From Nitrososphaerota archaeon (GTDB lineage Archaea > Thermoproteota > EX4484-205 > JAAOZP01), in assembly GCA_011605725.1 (NCBI GenBank), contig JAAOZP010000007.1:1-58366 (forward strand): a DNA stretch of 58,366 nt, read 5' to 3'. Position numbers and translations under genes: made by a program. This document shows, piece after piece, positions 17,428-26,615 of this stretch (positions are counted from its first letter, which is position 1; the number at the start of each line of letters is the position of its first letter). Under the pieces are notes generated by a model. The model saw nothing but the letters and a program-made list of their open reading frames with translations, made no database searches and was not told the origin of the DNA.

Positions 17428-20151
17428 CTATCTGGGAGGGGGAGGTGGTGGAGGAAGCGTTTGAACGTAAGCAGGCTTTCTTCTTCTCAATAGTAGCGCA
17501 ACCGTAACTATGACGATTAGGGCTAAGACGGCAATGTAGAGCCATACGGGTATGTTGACTGTGTATTTTGAAACAGGCGTCCTAGTCTCGTTTCCAGCGT
17601 TGTCCACCGCTTTAACATAGTACTGGACTTCTGTGAAAGGCATTTGAGAAGGTATTGAGCAAGCGTAGGCTCCTCCTTGAAAAGTCATGGCAACCTCCGT
17701 CCACGAGGAGCCTCCGTTTGTAGAATAGTATAGTTTAACCTCCTTAACGCCTGAAAGCGCGTCTGAAACCTGGCATGTTATTGTTGTCGATTCTCCGAAA
17801 ACAGGGTTTGATGATGTTGACAAGCCTGAGACCGCGGGGGGAGCAGTGTCGACAGTAAGCGTGAAGGAGCCGCTCCATGTTGCAGTGTTATCCACATTGT
17901 CAACAGCCTCAACGCTCCAAGTGTGAGAGCCTGCTGAAAGGCTTATCGTCTTAGAGTAGTCGCTGCCAGCAGTCATAGTGCCTTGGGAAACACCGTCGAC
18001 CATTAGCCTAACCTCCTTAACTCCTGATCCGGAGTCTTCAACCCTGACGATGAACCTTACTAGGGACGAGTTCAGAATAAGGCTCCCTGTGGGTGAAGCC
18101 CCGCTTATCACTGGTGGAGTTTTATCCAGAATAACGGGTATTGTTTTCTCAGCCTCACTGTTTCCAGCCTTGTCACTACTGCAGTAGCCTATTGTATGGG
18201 CGCCGTCGGCGAAGCTTGAAAGAGTGAAGCCTGCTGTGTAAGTGTTCCACGGGCCGCCGTCAACCCTATACTTGGTCTCTTTCACTCCACTTGCCTCGTC
18301 GCTTGCTGAAAGCTCGAACAGCGTGGAGCCTGAGACGAAGGTTGTCGCGCCGCTTAAATACTTCGGGGAACCGATTGTTACCGCTGTAACGGGCGGGGTT
18401 GTGTCTGGAATCACGTTCACCGTCGCGGTTGCGGAGGTTAAGCCTGTGGCTGAGGCTGTCAACGTCTGTCTTCCTCCTCTAACATCGTAGTAGTCAACCC
18501 TAACAGTGCTTGAGCCAGCTGGAATAGTGATGCTTGTTATCCTTCTTGCTGTTCCGAACTCCCTGAACTCGCCGTCAGGAGATGTTGTTGAAAGACTCAC
18601 GATTATGCTGGAGGTGTGGGTTGTTTCAAAATTGTTAGCGTCCCTGAGCGAAATGTTAATGTAGGAATAGGTTACTCCCGCAGCCATCGTGAAGCTTGAA
18701 GGCTCTATGAGGAGCTTAGCGGGTGGACCAGCCTTAACGTCGAAAAAGTTGCTCTCGCCGGTCTTCGGAGATACCAGTAAGCCTCCGCTGGTAGTTATCT
18801 TAATATTTTTCCCTATCTTGTTTATTATAACCATTCCGGTCCACTTCCCGTTTACAAAGGCGCCGGTTACGGTTGGGCTTATTGTTCCAGTTGTGTCTGA
18901 AAGCGAGTTCGACCCAGTATAGTCTGTCTTAACGTTTCCAAAAGCATCGTAAGCAGTAATCGTTATGGAGAACGGTACTGCAACCTGCTTCGGAGAGGAT
19001 ATTGTGTCGAAGGCGAAGCGTTCAAGCGGACCGGGTGTAACGGTCAACTGCTTTTTATCGTCACCATAGTTCGGCACTGCCACGAGAAAGCCTCCGCTCC
19101 AAGCCCAATACATATAGTCGTCCGTCCAAACCTGAATATTCCATGTCCCCGCCTTATCATCGTAATAGTAGAAATCCGCATGGTCTTGACCATTAGGTAT
19201 CGTAAGCTCGGTTATCTCCGCCCCACCCTGGGTTAGAGAAAACTTTTTGTTAGTCGAGGTGGAGGTTGAGCTAAGCCTAACCTTAAGGTCTCCGCGCGTC
19301 ACAGCCTCGTTATCCTTAGTCTTCCTGTAGACACTCATCTTAACCCATTTACCGGCTTCAAGCGTAGTGCTTTCAAGACTAAGCTCTAAATGCGGAGGAT
19401 AATACTTAACCTCAAGATATGGTCGTTTACTCGGGTCATCATATTCTTTCGACCTCATATAGAATCTAATCGTGGAGGGAGCTGACTCAGCGCTGTCTTT
19501 CAACATCCAACCGTAGTTCGGCACGTAGGTGTCTTTAGATGCAAACTTTACAACCGAACCTTTTACGTCTAAAATAAGCCAAACATTCGGATTAATGCCG
19601 ACTGTTACAGAGGTTACAAAAACATCTGCAGTAGGCTGATTGCTCCATTTGATCGTTGATTCAGACCAGTCGCTTCCGGTGACACGATAGACACTCATCG
19701 TCCTGCTTGAAGAAGGAGCCTCATACATGAATAGTTTAATGAAGGCAGAATCTATGACGGAGCCGGGAGGTATGTTGCTAAGATCGAACTTTATGAAACT
19801 ACGTCCATTTTTATCAGCTAGACTTTGAATGTACAGGTAATCAAGGTTGTCAGTCCTATTCGGGTCTCCCTCCCAAACAGAGGCATCATCAGTCGGTGGG
19901 AAAGTTCTGGAGAGCAGAATTGCCCCGTCTCCAGTCACTCTCGTAACGCAGGGTATTGTTGAGCATACGATTGTTATGATTGCTAAGAAGCCTAATAATA
20001 TTCCTGTTCTACTCAACGTTTTCCACGTTAAGGTTACTCTCCCTCGTGATATAAACTTTTTGTTTCGAATAACCATTTTGCTACTAGTTTCGACACGTAA
20101 TCGTAAGCTCCTCGTAATCTTCCGAGCGGCTAAGCAATCTCCTTCAACCAT
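17428..20151 (-). CDS. Large surface protein: DNRLRE domain, Ig-like repeats, C-terminal membrane anchor
   Basis: A 907-residue extracellular protein. An N-terminal hydrophobic segment (about 48-70, GILLGFLAIITIVCSTI) is the signal or anchor. Residues about 80-255 form a DNRLRE-type beta domain (FIKFDLSNIPPGSVIDSAFI). Three to five Ig/Big-like beta modules follow, including repeats on the theme DTTPPVTAV, DKTPPVISG and DTAPPAVSG, each followed by ASGVKE- or GSGVKE-like motifs. A final helix (about 870-890), RRRK and a poly-proline tail (PPPPPPP) end it. No catalytic motif: an adhesin or S-layer-associated structural protein is likely. The start at 20151 is possible; the ATG at 20076 would give a shorter cytoplasmic leader. 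Confidence 0.75.
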   Translation of the reverse strand: MVEGDCLAARKITRSLRLRVETSSKMVIRNKKFISRGRVTLTWKTLSRTGILLGFLAIITIVCSTIPCVTRVTGDGAILLSRTFPPTDDASVWEGDPNRTDNLDYLYIQSLADKNGRSFIKFDLSNIPPGSVIDSAFIKLFMYEAPSSSRTMSVYRVTGSDWSESTIKWSNQPTADVFVTSVTVGINPNVWLILDVKGSVVKFASKDTYVPNYGWMLKDSAESAPSTIRFYMRSKEYDDPSKRPYLEVKYYPPHLELSLESTTLEAGKWVKMSVYRKTKDNEAVTRGDLKVRLSSTSTSTNKKFSLTQGGAEITELTIPNGQDHADFYYYDDKAGTWNIQVWTDDYMYWAWSGGFLVAVPNYGDDKKQLTVTPGPLERFAFDTISSPKQVAVPFSITITAYDAFGNVKTDYTGSNSLSDTTGTISPTVTGAFVNGKWTGMVIINKIGKNIKITTSGGLLVSPKTGESNFFDVKAGPPAKLLIEPSSFTMAAGVTYSYINISLRDANNFETTHTSSIIVSLSTTSPDGEFREFGTARRITSITIPAGSSTVRVDYYDVRGGRQTLTASATGLTSATATVNVIPDTTPPVTAVTIGSPKYLSGATTFVSGSTLFELSASDEASGVKETKYRVDGGPWNTYTAGFTLSSFADGAHTIGYCSSDKAGNSEAEKTIPVILDKTPPVISGASPTGSLILNSSLVRFIVRVEDSGSGVKEVRLMVDGVSQGTMTAGSDYSKTISLSAGSHTWSVEAVDNVDNTATWSGSFTLTVDTAPPAVSGLSTSSNPVFGESTTITCQVSDALSGVKEVKLYYSTNGGSSWTEVAMTFQGGAYACSIPSQMPFTEVQYYVKAVDNAGNETRTPVSKYTVNIPVWLYIAVLALIVIVTVALLLRRRKPAYVQTLPPPPPPPR

Positions 20152-20195
20152 TAGACTTTCTCAGAACCAGATCCTTCATTCCTTAGCTTGAAAAA

Positions 20196-20205
20196 GTTAA
20201 ATAAC
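20196..20205. promoter_or_regulatory. Shared TATA element between divergent genes
   Basis: GTTAAATAAC is nearly symmetric and lies about 26-30 bases before the glycosidase ATG at 20229 (+). On the other strand it would place a start near 20174 for the surface-protein gene. One element may therefore serve both directions. Confidence 0.4.
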
Positions 20206-20228
20206 TCCTTGACGAGTCGAAAATCCAA

Positions 20229-23210
20229 ATGATAGATGAGAATAAGTTTAGAAAACCCGATTCAAAATTTAAGGGTGTTCCGTTCTGGTCTATAAACGAC
20301 CTTCTTACTGAGGACAGGGTTAAAAAGGAGGTTCAGCTATTAGGAGGGGCAGGGTACGGCGGCGCCTTCTTTCACGCTAGGGAGGGCCTCGTCACACCGT
20401 TCCTAGGCAAGGAGTGGTTCAACGCTTTCAGAGCTGCTGTTGAAGAGGCTGAGAGAAACAACATGTTCATATGGATTTACGACGAGCTCTGGTGGCCCTC
20501 AGGGTTCGCCGGGGGACTAGTTCCTTACTCAAGCTCAAAGCATAGGGCTAAAGCACTGGTCATGGCGATGGATACGCGGAACTATTTTGGAGAAGACGTT
20601 ATTGCGAGCTTCGAATGCGTGGCGGATGAAAACGGGGTTCCCAAAGATTTTAAAAGGGTCTTCGAGGAGAAGGCAGACTCGGGAAAACTCTACCTGACTT
20701 TCATAAGGTATGTTGCACCGCTGGGAGAAGCCTGGTATAATGCGACGTGTTACGTCGACCTGCTTGACCACGAGACTGTTAAGCAATTCCTAAACACGGC
20801 TTACAAGCCTTATGTCGATGTTTTCAGGAATCATATTGGGGGAACGGTTCCAGGGGTTTTCACTGATGAGCCGAACTTCTCCTCCAGCAGGCCGCCTCCG
20901 AGGCAAGCAATGCCTCCAAGGGGGCCGAGAATACCCCCGTTCTCAATACCATGGACAGACAGGCTTCCGGAGAAGTTCCGGGAGGTCAACGGGTATGATT
21001 TGATAGATCATCTTCCGAAGCTTTTCTTCGATTTTGGCGACTACATGAAGGTGCGGTATGACTTCTGGAGGACTGTCACCCTGCTTTTCCTAGAATCCTT
21101 CTCGAAACAAATATATGAGTGGTGCGACAATAATAGTCTAGAGTTCACTGGCCATTATTTGAGCGAGGATGATCTTCTCGGCCAAACAATCCGGATAGGT
21201 GCAGCCATGCCTCATTACGAGTATCAGCATGTTCCAGGAATAGACCACTTGGGGATGCATGTCTGGGGAAGCCTATTAACCGCTAAACAGGTTTCCTCCG
21301 TGGCTAATCAGCTTGGAAAAGAGAGGGTTCTTTGCGAAGTCTATGGTTGCACTGGGAATTACCCGTCATTCGAAGATAGGAAGTGGATTGGCGACTGGCT
21401 GATAACAATGGGTGTGAACCTGATGTGTCATCATCTTGTTCCGTATTCGATGAGAGGCAGGAGGAAAAGAGATTACGGGTTAAACTTTCACTGGGGGCAA
21501 CCATGGTGGGGTTACAACGAGTACATAGAGGATCATTTCTCTAGACTGTGCTACGTGCTTTCTAGGGGGAGGAGAATTGTAAAAGTGCTTGTTATCCATC
21601 CTATAGGAAGTGCCTGGGCAAGCTATTCTCCGCTAAACGATTCTAGACTAAAGACGCTGGATAATCAGCTTAAAGAATTACTAATGTCCCTTTTGAAGAT
21701 GCATGTTGACTTCGATCTTGGTGACGAAATCATTATGGAGAAACATGCGGTTGTCGAGGGCTCTAGTCTAAAGATCGGGCACTCTTCGTACGATGTTGTC
21801 GTCGTACCTCCTTGCTTAACGCTTTCACGAAGCACGGTTAAACTTTTAAAGGAGTTTAAAGACTCCGGGGGAGAACTGGTTTTCGTTAAACCGCTTCCAA
21901 GCCTGGTTGACGGGAAGCCGAGCATAGAGTTGACTAAGCTCATAGAGAGATGCTTGGTTAAAGAGGATGCTAGCGCAAAGTCTCTGAGCAGTATTCTACC
22001 GGATAGTCGTAAGCCTTTGAAAATAGATGGGGATGAGGATGGTTGTCTCCTCTATCATTTAAGGAGGGATGATTCGGGAGACATGACTCTATTCGTTTTC
22101 AACGCGAGCAGGGATAAGGCTGTGAACGCCAGAATCGGGCTGCCCGGTTCATACAGTATTAAGCTTTTAGATACTTTAAGCGGCTCCATATCGGAGTTTG
22201 AAGGCTACGTGGAGAACGGATGGACGTTTCTCGAGCACGTTTTTGAACCCGTCTCCTCGCTCCTGCTTGTCTTCTCGCCGGGGACGCCGAAAAACAGGGC
22301 TTCTAAACCTAGAAAAGCCTCGGAAATATTCTTGTCCAGAGGCTGGAAGGTTAAGCGAGTAGATCCTAACGTGCTGGTTTTAGACTATTGTAGGTACAGG
22401 ACTAGTGGCGATTGGAGCGAGAAAATGCCTCTTTGCAGGGCTAGAAAACAGATAGTTGCAGAGGGTGTTGGAACAAGGTTTACTTTAAAGTTCCAGTTTG
22501 AACTGGAGAAGCTCCCGTCAGGTGAAGGGATTAAGCTGGCAATGGAGACTCCACGCTTGTTCAGGATTAGGATAAACGGGAAAGACGTAGCATGGAGGGA
22601 TGAGGGAAACTGGGTTGACGACTGTCTCAGAATGACGAGTGTAACAGACTATTTGAAAGAAGGCTTAAACGAGATTGAGCTTGAGGGAACCGTAGGCATC
22701 GAGCCTGAGCTGGAGAACATGTTTCTAATCGGAGACTTCGGGGTTAAGCTTCCTGCTGGCGGAAACCCGGTGATTGTTGAAGAGCATGCCCCAGCTGAAA
22801 CCAGGGATCTGACTAAACACGGCTACCCGTTTTACGTCGGCTCTTTCGAATTGAGCAACGAGTTTCAATATGGTGAGAACCCCTGCGGGAAAAAGGTTAC
22901 CATAAGGCTAGACGGTTTAAAGGCTTCGCTTGCAATAGTCTATCTGAATGGTCAGGAGGCCGGTAGGGTTTTCATGCATCCGTTCACGCTGGATTTGACT
23001 AGGCTTGTGAGAAAGGGGAGTAACGAGCTTAAGATCAGGATCGTGGGGACTCTGAGAAACGCTTTCGGGCCGCTGCACTATGCTGGGGGAGACCCTCTCT
23101 ACATAGGGCCGGAGAGTTTTGAAGACGAGAGGCATTGGACAGACGAGTACGTGTTAAAACCCTTTGGACTAGAGAAGGCGGAAATAATTATTTACGAGGA
23201 AAATTCTTAA
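20229..23210 (+). CDS. GH106-like glycoside hydrolase (alpha-L-rhamnosidase family candidate)
   Basis: A 993-residue enzyme without a signal peptide. The N-terminal barrel shows FWSINDLLTEDRVKKEVQLL, GGAFFHAREGLVTPFLGKEW and WIYDELWWPSGFAGG, the pattern of GH106-type proteins. Candidate acidic residues sit in FTDEPNFS and LCEVYGCTGNYPSF. The C-terminal 300 residues are beta-rich and include a jelly-roll-like module (about 860-980) as in GH2/GH106 accessory domains. Likely cuts rhamnose or a related deoxy-sugar from oligosaccharides imported into the cell. It lies directly upstream of etfB-etfA-oxidase on the same strand, 125 bases apart, and the etf genes have their own promoter. GH106 versus another related clan is not certain. 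Confidence 0.6.
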   Translation: MIDENKFRKPDSKFKGVPFWSINDLLTEDRVKKEVQLLGGAGYGGAFFHAREGLVTPFLGKEWFNAFRAAVEEAERNNMFIWIYDELWWPSGFAGGLVPYSSSKHRAKALVMAMDTRNYFGEDVIASFECVADENGVPKDFKRVFEEKADSGKLYLTFIRYVAPLGEAWYNATCYVDLLDHETVKQFLNTAYKPYVDVFRNHIGGTVPGVFTDEPNFSSSRPPPRQAMPPRGPRIPPFSIPWTDRLPEKFREVNGYDLIDHLPKLFFDFGDYMKVRYDFWRTVTLLFLESFSKQIYEWCDNNSLEFTGHYLSEDDLLGQTIRIGAAMPHYEYQHVPGIDHLGMHVWGSLLTAKQVSSVANQLGKERVLCEVYGCTGNYPSFEDRKWIGDWLITMGVNLMCHHLVPYSMRGRRKRDYGLNFHWGQPWWGYNEYIEDHFSRLCYVLSRGRRIVKVLVIHPIGSAWASYSPLNDSRLKTLDNQLKELLMSLLKMHVDFDLGDEIIMEKHAVVEGSSLKIGHSSYDVVVVPPCLTLSRSTVKLLKEFKDSGGELVFVKPLPSLVDGKPSIELTKLIERCLVKEDASAKSLSSILPDSRKPLKIDGDEDGCLLYHLRRDDSGDMTLFVFNASRDKAVNARIGLPGSYSIKLLDTLSGSISEFEGYVENGWTFLEHVFEPVSSLLLVFSPGTPKNRASKPRKASEIFLSRGWKVKRVDPNVLVLDYCRYRTSGDWSEKMPLCRARKQIVAEGVGTRFTLKFQFELEKLPSGEGIKLAMETPRLFRIRINGKDVAWRDEGNWVDDCLRMTSVTDYLKEGLNEIELEGTVGIEPELENMFLIGDFGVKLPAGGNPVIVEEHAPAETRDLTKHGYPFYVGSFELSNEFQYGENPCGKKVTIRLDGLKASLAIVYLNGQEAGRVFMHPFTLDLTRLVRKGSNELKIRIVGTLRNAFGPLHYAGGDPLYIGPESFEDERHWTDEYVLKPFGLEKAEIIIYEENS

Positions 23211-23303
23211 CCGGAAATACTTGCTTAACGCTTTTTCTCGGCATTCTCAATCCAGCTGGACTCTAGAACGGAGTAGGATTCTAAATGGAAGGTTTAAAAA
23301 CCT

Positions 23304-23312
23304 CTTTAAAAA
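23304..23312 (+). promoter_or_regulatory. TATA box that sets the etfB start
   Basis: CTTTAAAAA lies about 28 bases before the TTG at 23336. A second similar box lies at 23293-23300. Both fall after the upstream ATG at 23285, so that ATG is unlikely to be transcribed from this promoter. Confidence 0.5.
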
Positions 23313-23335
23313 CCTCCGTCCTGTTAAAACAGTTG

Positions 23336-24127
23336 TTGAACATAATTGTTCTCGTAAAGCAGGTTCCGGATATTGAGAGGGTGAAGTTCGACGTGGAGAC
23401 AGGCCGGATAGACAGGAGTTCAGCGCCGGCAGAGATAAACCCTTTTGACCTGAACGCTATAGAGGCGGCTGTACAGATTAAGGAGAAGATGGGGGGCTTC
23501 ATCACTGCTTTAAGCATGGGCCCCATGCAGGCTGTAAGCTCCCTGAGGGACGCTGTGGCCAGGGGTGTTGACGACGCGATTCTCCTCGAGGACAGGAGGT
23601 TCGCAGGAGCCGATACGCTAGCAACTTCCCATACGCTTGCAGCCGCTATCAGGAAGATCGGCTCCTACGATATTATTCTCTGCGGGGAGAAGACTGTAGA
23701 CGGTGACACGGGGCAGGTTGGCGCTGAGGTTGCTCAGCTGCTTGAAATACCACATATCTACTATGTTTCAAGAATTATCCGTGTTTCTGAAAACTCTATT
23801 ACAGTTGTATCGGAGGCTGAGAATGCTTCCTACACTTTAGAATCGGGTTTCCCCGTCTTGCTCAGCGTCACAAGGGATGTCAACAAGCCTAGGCTGCCTA
23901 CTTTAAAGAGCAAGATGAAGGCTATGAAAAGCGAGGTTAAAATCTGGCATGCGGAGGATTTGAGTGGTTTTCTCGACCTGGATAAGGCTGGCTACGCTGG
24001 TTCCCCAACCTGGGTTCAGAAAGTGATTGTTCAGAAGGAGAAGACTAGGCAGTGCAGGATCCACAGGCAGGTTGAAGACGGACTTCAGGAATTAATGCGT
24101 CTTTTAGAGGCTAAAGGGCTGGTTTAA
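23336..24127 (+). CDS. etfB: Electron transfer flavoprotein, beta subunit
   Basis: Forms the Etf heterodimer, which takes electrons from the flavin dehydrogenase. From the TTG at 23336 it reads MNIIVLVKQVPDIERVKFDV, the classic EtfB N-terminus; the longer reading from 23285 adds 17 residues with no family match and conflicts with the promoter. KTVDGDTGQVGAEVAQLL near the middle resembles the nucleotide-binding loop of bifurcating-type EtfB. Followed by etfA after two bases and then by an FAD oxidase gene, the same order as lctB-lctC-lctD of Acetobacterium woodii. Confidence 0.85.
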   Translation: MNIIVLVKQVPDIERVKFDVETGRIDRSSAPAEINPFDLNAIEAAVQIKEKMGGFITALSMGPMQAVSSLRDAVARGVDDAILLEDRRFAGADTLATSHTLAAAIRKIGSYDIILCGEKTVDGDTGQVGAEVAQLLEIPHIYYVSRIIRVSENSITVVSEAENASYTLESGFPVLLSVTRDVNKPRLPTLKSKMKAMKSEVKIWHAEDLSGFLDLDKAGYAGSPTWVQKVIVQKEKTRQCRIHRQVEDGLQELMRLLEAKGLV

Positions 24128-24129
24128 AA

Positions 24130-25134
24130 ATGGGGGATAAGGCTCAGGGGAGAAAAATACTCGTGGTTGCGGAGCTCAGGGGGGAGACAATACATCCTGT
24201 TACTTTCGAGCTTCTCGGGAAAAGCAGAGAGATAGTGGAGCATACTGGTGGAGAGGTCTACAGCGTGGTTTTCGGAAGCAGCATAGATAAGGCTAAGGCT
24301 TCAGAACTAATACATTACGGTGCAGACAGGGTTTTCCTCTTCAAGGATCCTGTTTTCTCCGTTTTAAACCCGATGCTTTACGCGTATAACCTGGTGAAGC
24401 TTTGCAGGGAGGAGAAGCCAGACATAATCCTGATGGGAGCAACATGCTTCGGAAGGTCTCTGGGTCCAAGGGTTGCAGCCGCGCTTAAAACAGGTTTAAC
24501 AGCGGACTGTATAGATTTAAGGATTGATGAGAACGGTGAGCTGATACAGGTAAGGCCAGCATTCGTTGGAAACATCTTGGCACACATTAAGACTAAGACT
24601 AAACCAGTCATGTCCACAGTCCGTTACAGAGTTATGAAGGCCAGGGAGAAGGATGAGAGTAGAAGCGGGCTGATTATTGAAAAAACCGCTGAGAAGCTGT
24701 TTCAAGACAGGATCCGGCTTGTTGGGGAAGCAGTCCCAAAGAGGCTTAACATAACGGATGCTGAAATAATAGTTGCAGGCGGCAGAGGACTGGGTTCAGC
24801 GGAAGGATTTAAACTGCTAGGGGAGCTTGCCAGCCTGCTTGGAGGAGTGGTTGGCTCAAGCAGGCCGCCTGTGGATGACGGATGGATAAGGAAGGAGCAT
24901 CAAGTCGGTTATAGTGGGAGCATTGTTAAGCCTAGGCTGTACATTGCTTGCGGAATCTCGGGCTCACCGCAACACTTGTTCGGCATGAAGGATGCTGAAA
25001 CCATAGTGGCGATTAACAGTGATCCTTCAGCACCGATATTCAGGGTTGCTGACTACGGTATTGTTGGAGACCTTTATCAAGTCATACCCCTAATGATAAA
25101 AGAGATAAAAGCCAGGAGGAGTAGTGTTGGTTGA
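24130..25134 (+). CDS. etfA: Electron transfer flavoprotein, alpha subunit
   Basis: A 334-residue EtfA. The N-terminal domain starts ILVVAELRGETIHPVTFELL. The C-terminal FAD domain has AGGRGLGSAEGFKLLGELA, VVGSSRPPVDDGW, YIACGISGSPQH and AINSDPSAPIFRVADYGIVG. There is no extra N-terminal ferredoxin-like domain, which the A. woodii lactate dehydrogenase EtfA has. Its coding region overlaps the next gene by 4 bases, so the three proteins are coupled. It would carry electrons between the dehydrogenase and NAD and/or ferredoxin. Confidence 0.9.
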   Translation: MGDKAQGRKILVVAELRGETIHPVTFELLGKSREIVEHTGGEVYSVVFGSSIDKAKASELIHYGADRVFLFKDPVFSVLNPMLYAYNLVKLCREEKPDIILMGATCFGRSLGPRVAAALKTGLTADCIDLRIDENGELIQVRPAFVGNILAHIKTKTKPVMSTVRYRVMKAREKDESRSGLIIEKTAEKLFQDRIRLVGEAVPKRLNITDAEIIVAGGRGLGSAEGFKLLGELASLLGGVVGSSRPPVDDGWIRKEHQVGYSGSIVKPRLYIACGISGSPQHLFGMKDAETIVAINSDPSAPIFRVADYGIVGDLYQVIPLMIKEIKARRSSVG

Positions 25135-26495
25135 TGGAGAGTCTAGTGGAGCAGCTTGAGGGAATCGTCGGCAGGGAGGCTGTGGTAAGCAGCAGGGAAA
25201 AGATGGAGAGCTACTTGTTCGACGAAACATGTATCCCTGTGAGGCCTTCCGCCGTACCAGACTGCATACTGGTTAAGCCTGTGAACAGCATGGAGGTTTC
25301 GAAAATCCTTAGGCTCGCTAACGAGAAAAAGGTTCCAGTATACCCTAGGGGGGGCGGAACAGGCCTCGTAGGAGGAGCTGTTCCAACTAGAAGCGGTATA
25401 ATCGTCTCTCTGGAAAGGATGAATCGGGTTGAAATAGACGTGGAAAACCTGATGGCTGTCGCTGAAGCAGGGGCGACACTGGGAGGGCTTTTGAAGGCTG
25501 CTGAGGAAGCAGGCCTCTCTTTCCCGCCTCATCCAGGGGACGAGGGTGCGCAGATAGGCGGCCTCGTAGCCTGCAACGCTGGTGGAGCCAGGGCTGTTAA
25601 GTACGGCGTTATGAGGAGCTTCGTAAAGGGCCTAGAGGTTGTTCTGCCAACTGGGGAAATCCTAACTCTCGGCGGCAAGCTTCTGAAAGACAACATGGGT
25701 TACAACTTGATGCATCTGATTATAGGCAGCGAGGGCACACTCGGTATAATAACTAAAGTTGTTTTAAGGCTTAATCCTAAGGCTCCATACTCTTTCACCC
25801 TGCTGCTCCCATTCAACTCGAGGCATGACGCTCTTAATACTGTTCCGAGAATACTGCGCTCCGGAGTAACTCCTCTCGCTCTGGAGTATGTCGAGAAAGA
25901 GTTGATGGAGCGGTCTGCTGAACACTTGGGTGAGAAATGGGTTTTCAACGGAAAAGTCTTTCTCATAGCGATACTGGCTGGGGAGGAGAACGTTGTATAC
26001 TCTGAAGCTGAAAAGCTTTCCCAGATATGTGTTGAGAATAATGGGCTCGAGCCTTCAGTGGCGGAGAGGAGGGATGAGCAGGAATCAATTTTGAGGATTA
26101 GAAGCAATATTTATACTGCTCTTAAACACGACTCCATGGATATTCTCGACACTACAGTCCCGCCATCTGAAGTTGGAAAGCTGGCTGACGCTATCGACGC
26201 TATTGCTGAGAATCATGACGCGTATATTCCTGTTTACGGCCATGCTGCAGACGGGAATGTTCACTCCCACATTATGAAGAGGGATGCTGAAAAATACGAG
26301 GTGTTGAAAAGAGAAATATACGAGGCTACGGTGAGCCTCGGGGGAACTATTACCGGAGAACATGGAGTTGGGAAAATAAGGGTTAAGGAGCTTTACAGGT
26401 TTACGCATCCGAAAAGCATCGAGCTTATGAAAGGAATAAAAAGGCTTTTCGACCCAAATAATATTCTAAACCCTTACACAGTGTTAGAGGTCTAG
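25131..26495 (+). CDS. FAD-linked oxidase, D-lactate/glycolate dehydrogenase type (GlcD/LctD family)
   Basis: A 454-residue FAD enzyme of the vanillyl-alcohol-oxidase fold. The FAD-binding part has YPRGGGTGLVGGAVPTRSGI (about 73-92) and LGGKLLKDNMGYNLMHLIIG. The C-terminal substrate domain has YGHAADGNVHSHIM and GEHGVGKIRVKELY, the usual active-site motifs of D-2-hydroxyacid dehydrogenases. No iron-sulfur motif. Coupled to etfBA, so electrons go to Etf and not to a quinone. D-lactate is the best guess, given a LarA-family racemase at 56 kb; glycolate or 2-hydroxyglutarate are alternatives. Confidence 0.8.
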   Translation: MMESLVEQLEGIVGREAVVSSREKMESYLFDETCIPVRPSAVPDCILVKPVNSMEVSKILRLANEKKVPVYPRGGGTGLVGGAVPTRSGIIVSLERMNRVEIDVENLMAVAEAGATLGGLLKAAEEAGLSFPPHPGDEGAQIGGLVACNAGGARAVKYGVMRSFVKGLEVVLPTGEILTLGGKLLKDNMGYNLMHLIIGSEGTLGIITKVVLRLNPKAPYSFTLLLPFNSRHDALNTVPRILRSGVTPLALEYVEKELMERSAEHLGEKWVFNGKVFLIAILAGEENVVYSEAEKLSQICVENNGLEPSVAERRDEQESILRIRSNIYTALKHDSMDILDTTVPPSEVGKLADAIDAIAENHDAYIPVYGHAADGNVHSHIMKRDAEKYEVLKREIYEATVSLGGTITGEHGVGKIRVKELYRFTHPKSIELMKGIKRLFDPNNILNPYTVLEV

Positions 26496-26504
26496 CGGTC
26501 GACA

Positions 26505-26589
26505 GCGTGTGAAACATTAAGCATGTAGCGCATGCCCAGTTCCAGTATTAAATGATCATGCTACCGCACGGTATTCTGCTTTCACACGC
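26505..26589. repeat. Large imperfect inverted repeat between convergent genes
   Basis: GCGTGTGAAA (26505-26514) is the exact reverse complement of TTTCACACGC (26580-26589). Inside, GTAG-cg-CATG (26525-26534) can pair with CATGCTAC (26557-26564), or GCATG-TAGCG-CATGC can fold locally. It fills the gap between the FAD oxidase and nagA, whose 3' ends face each other. It could be a bidirectional terminator, a small structured RNA or the relic of a small mobile element. Confidence 0.5.
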
Positions 26590-26615
26590 GTTGAAACCGA
26601 TGTTTCAGCCAACAA

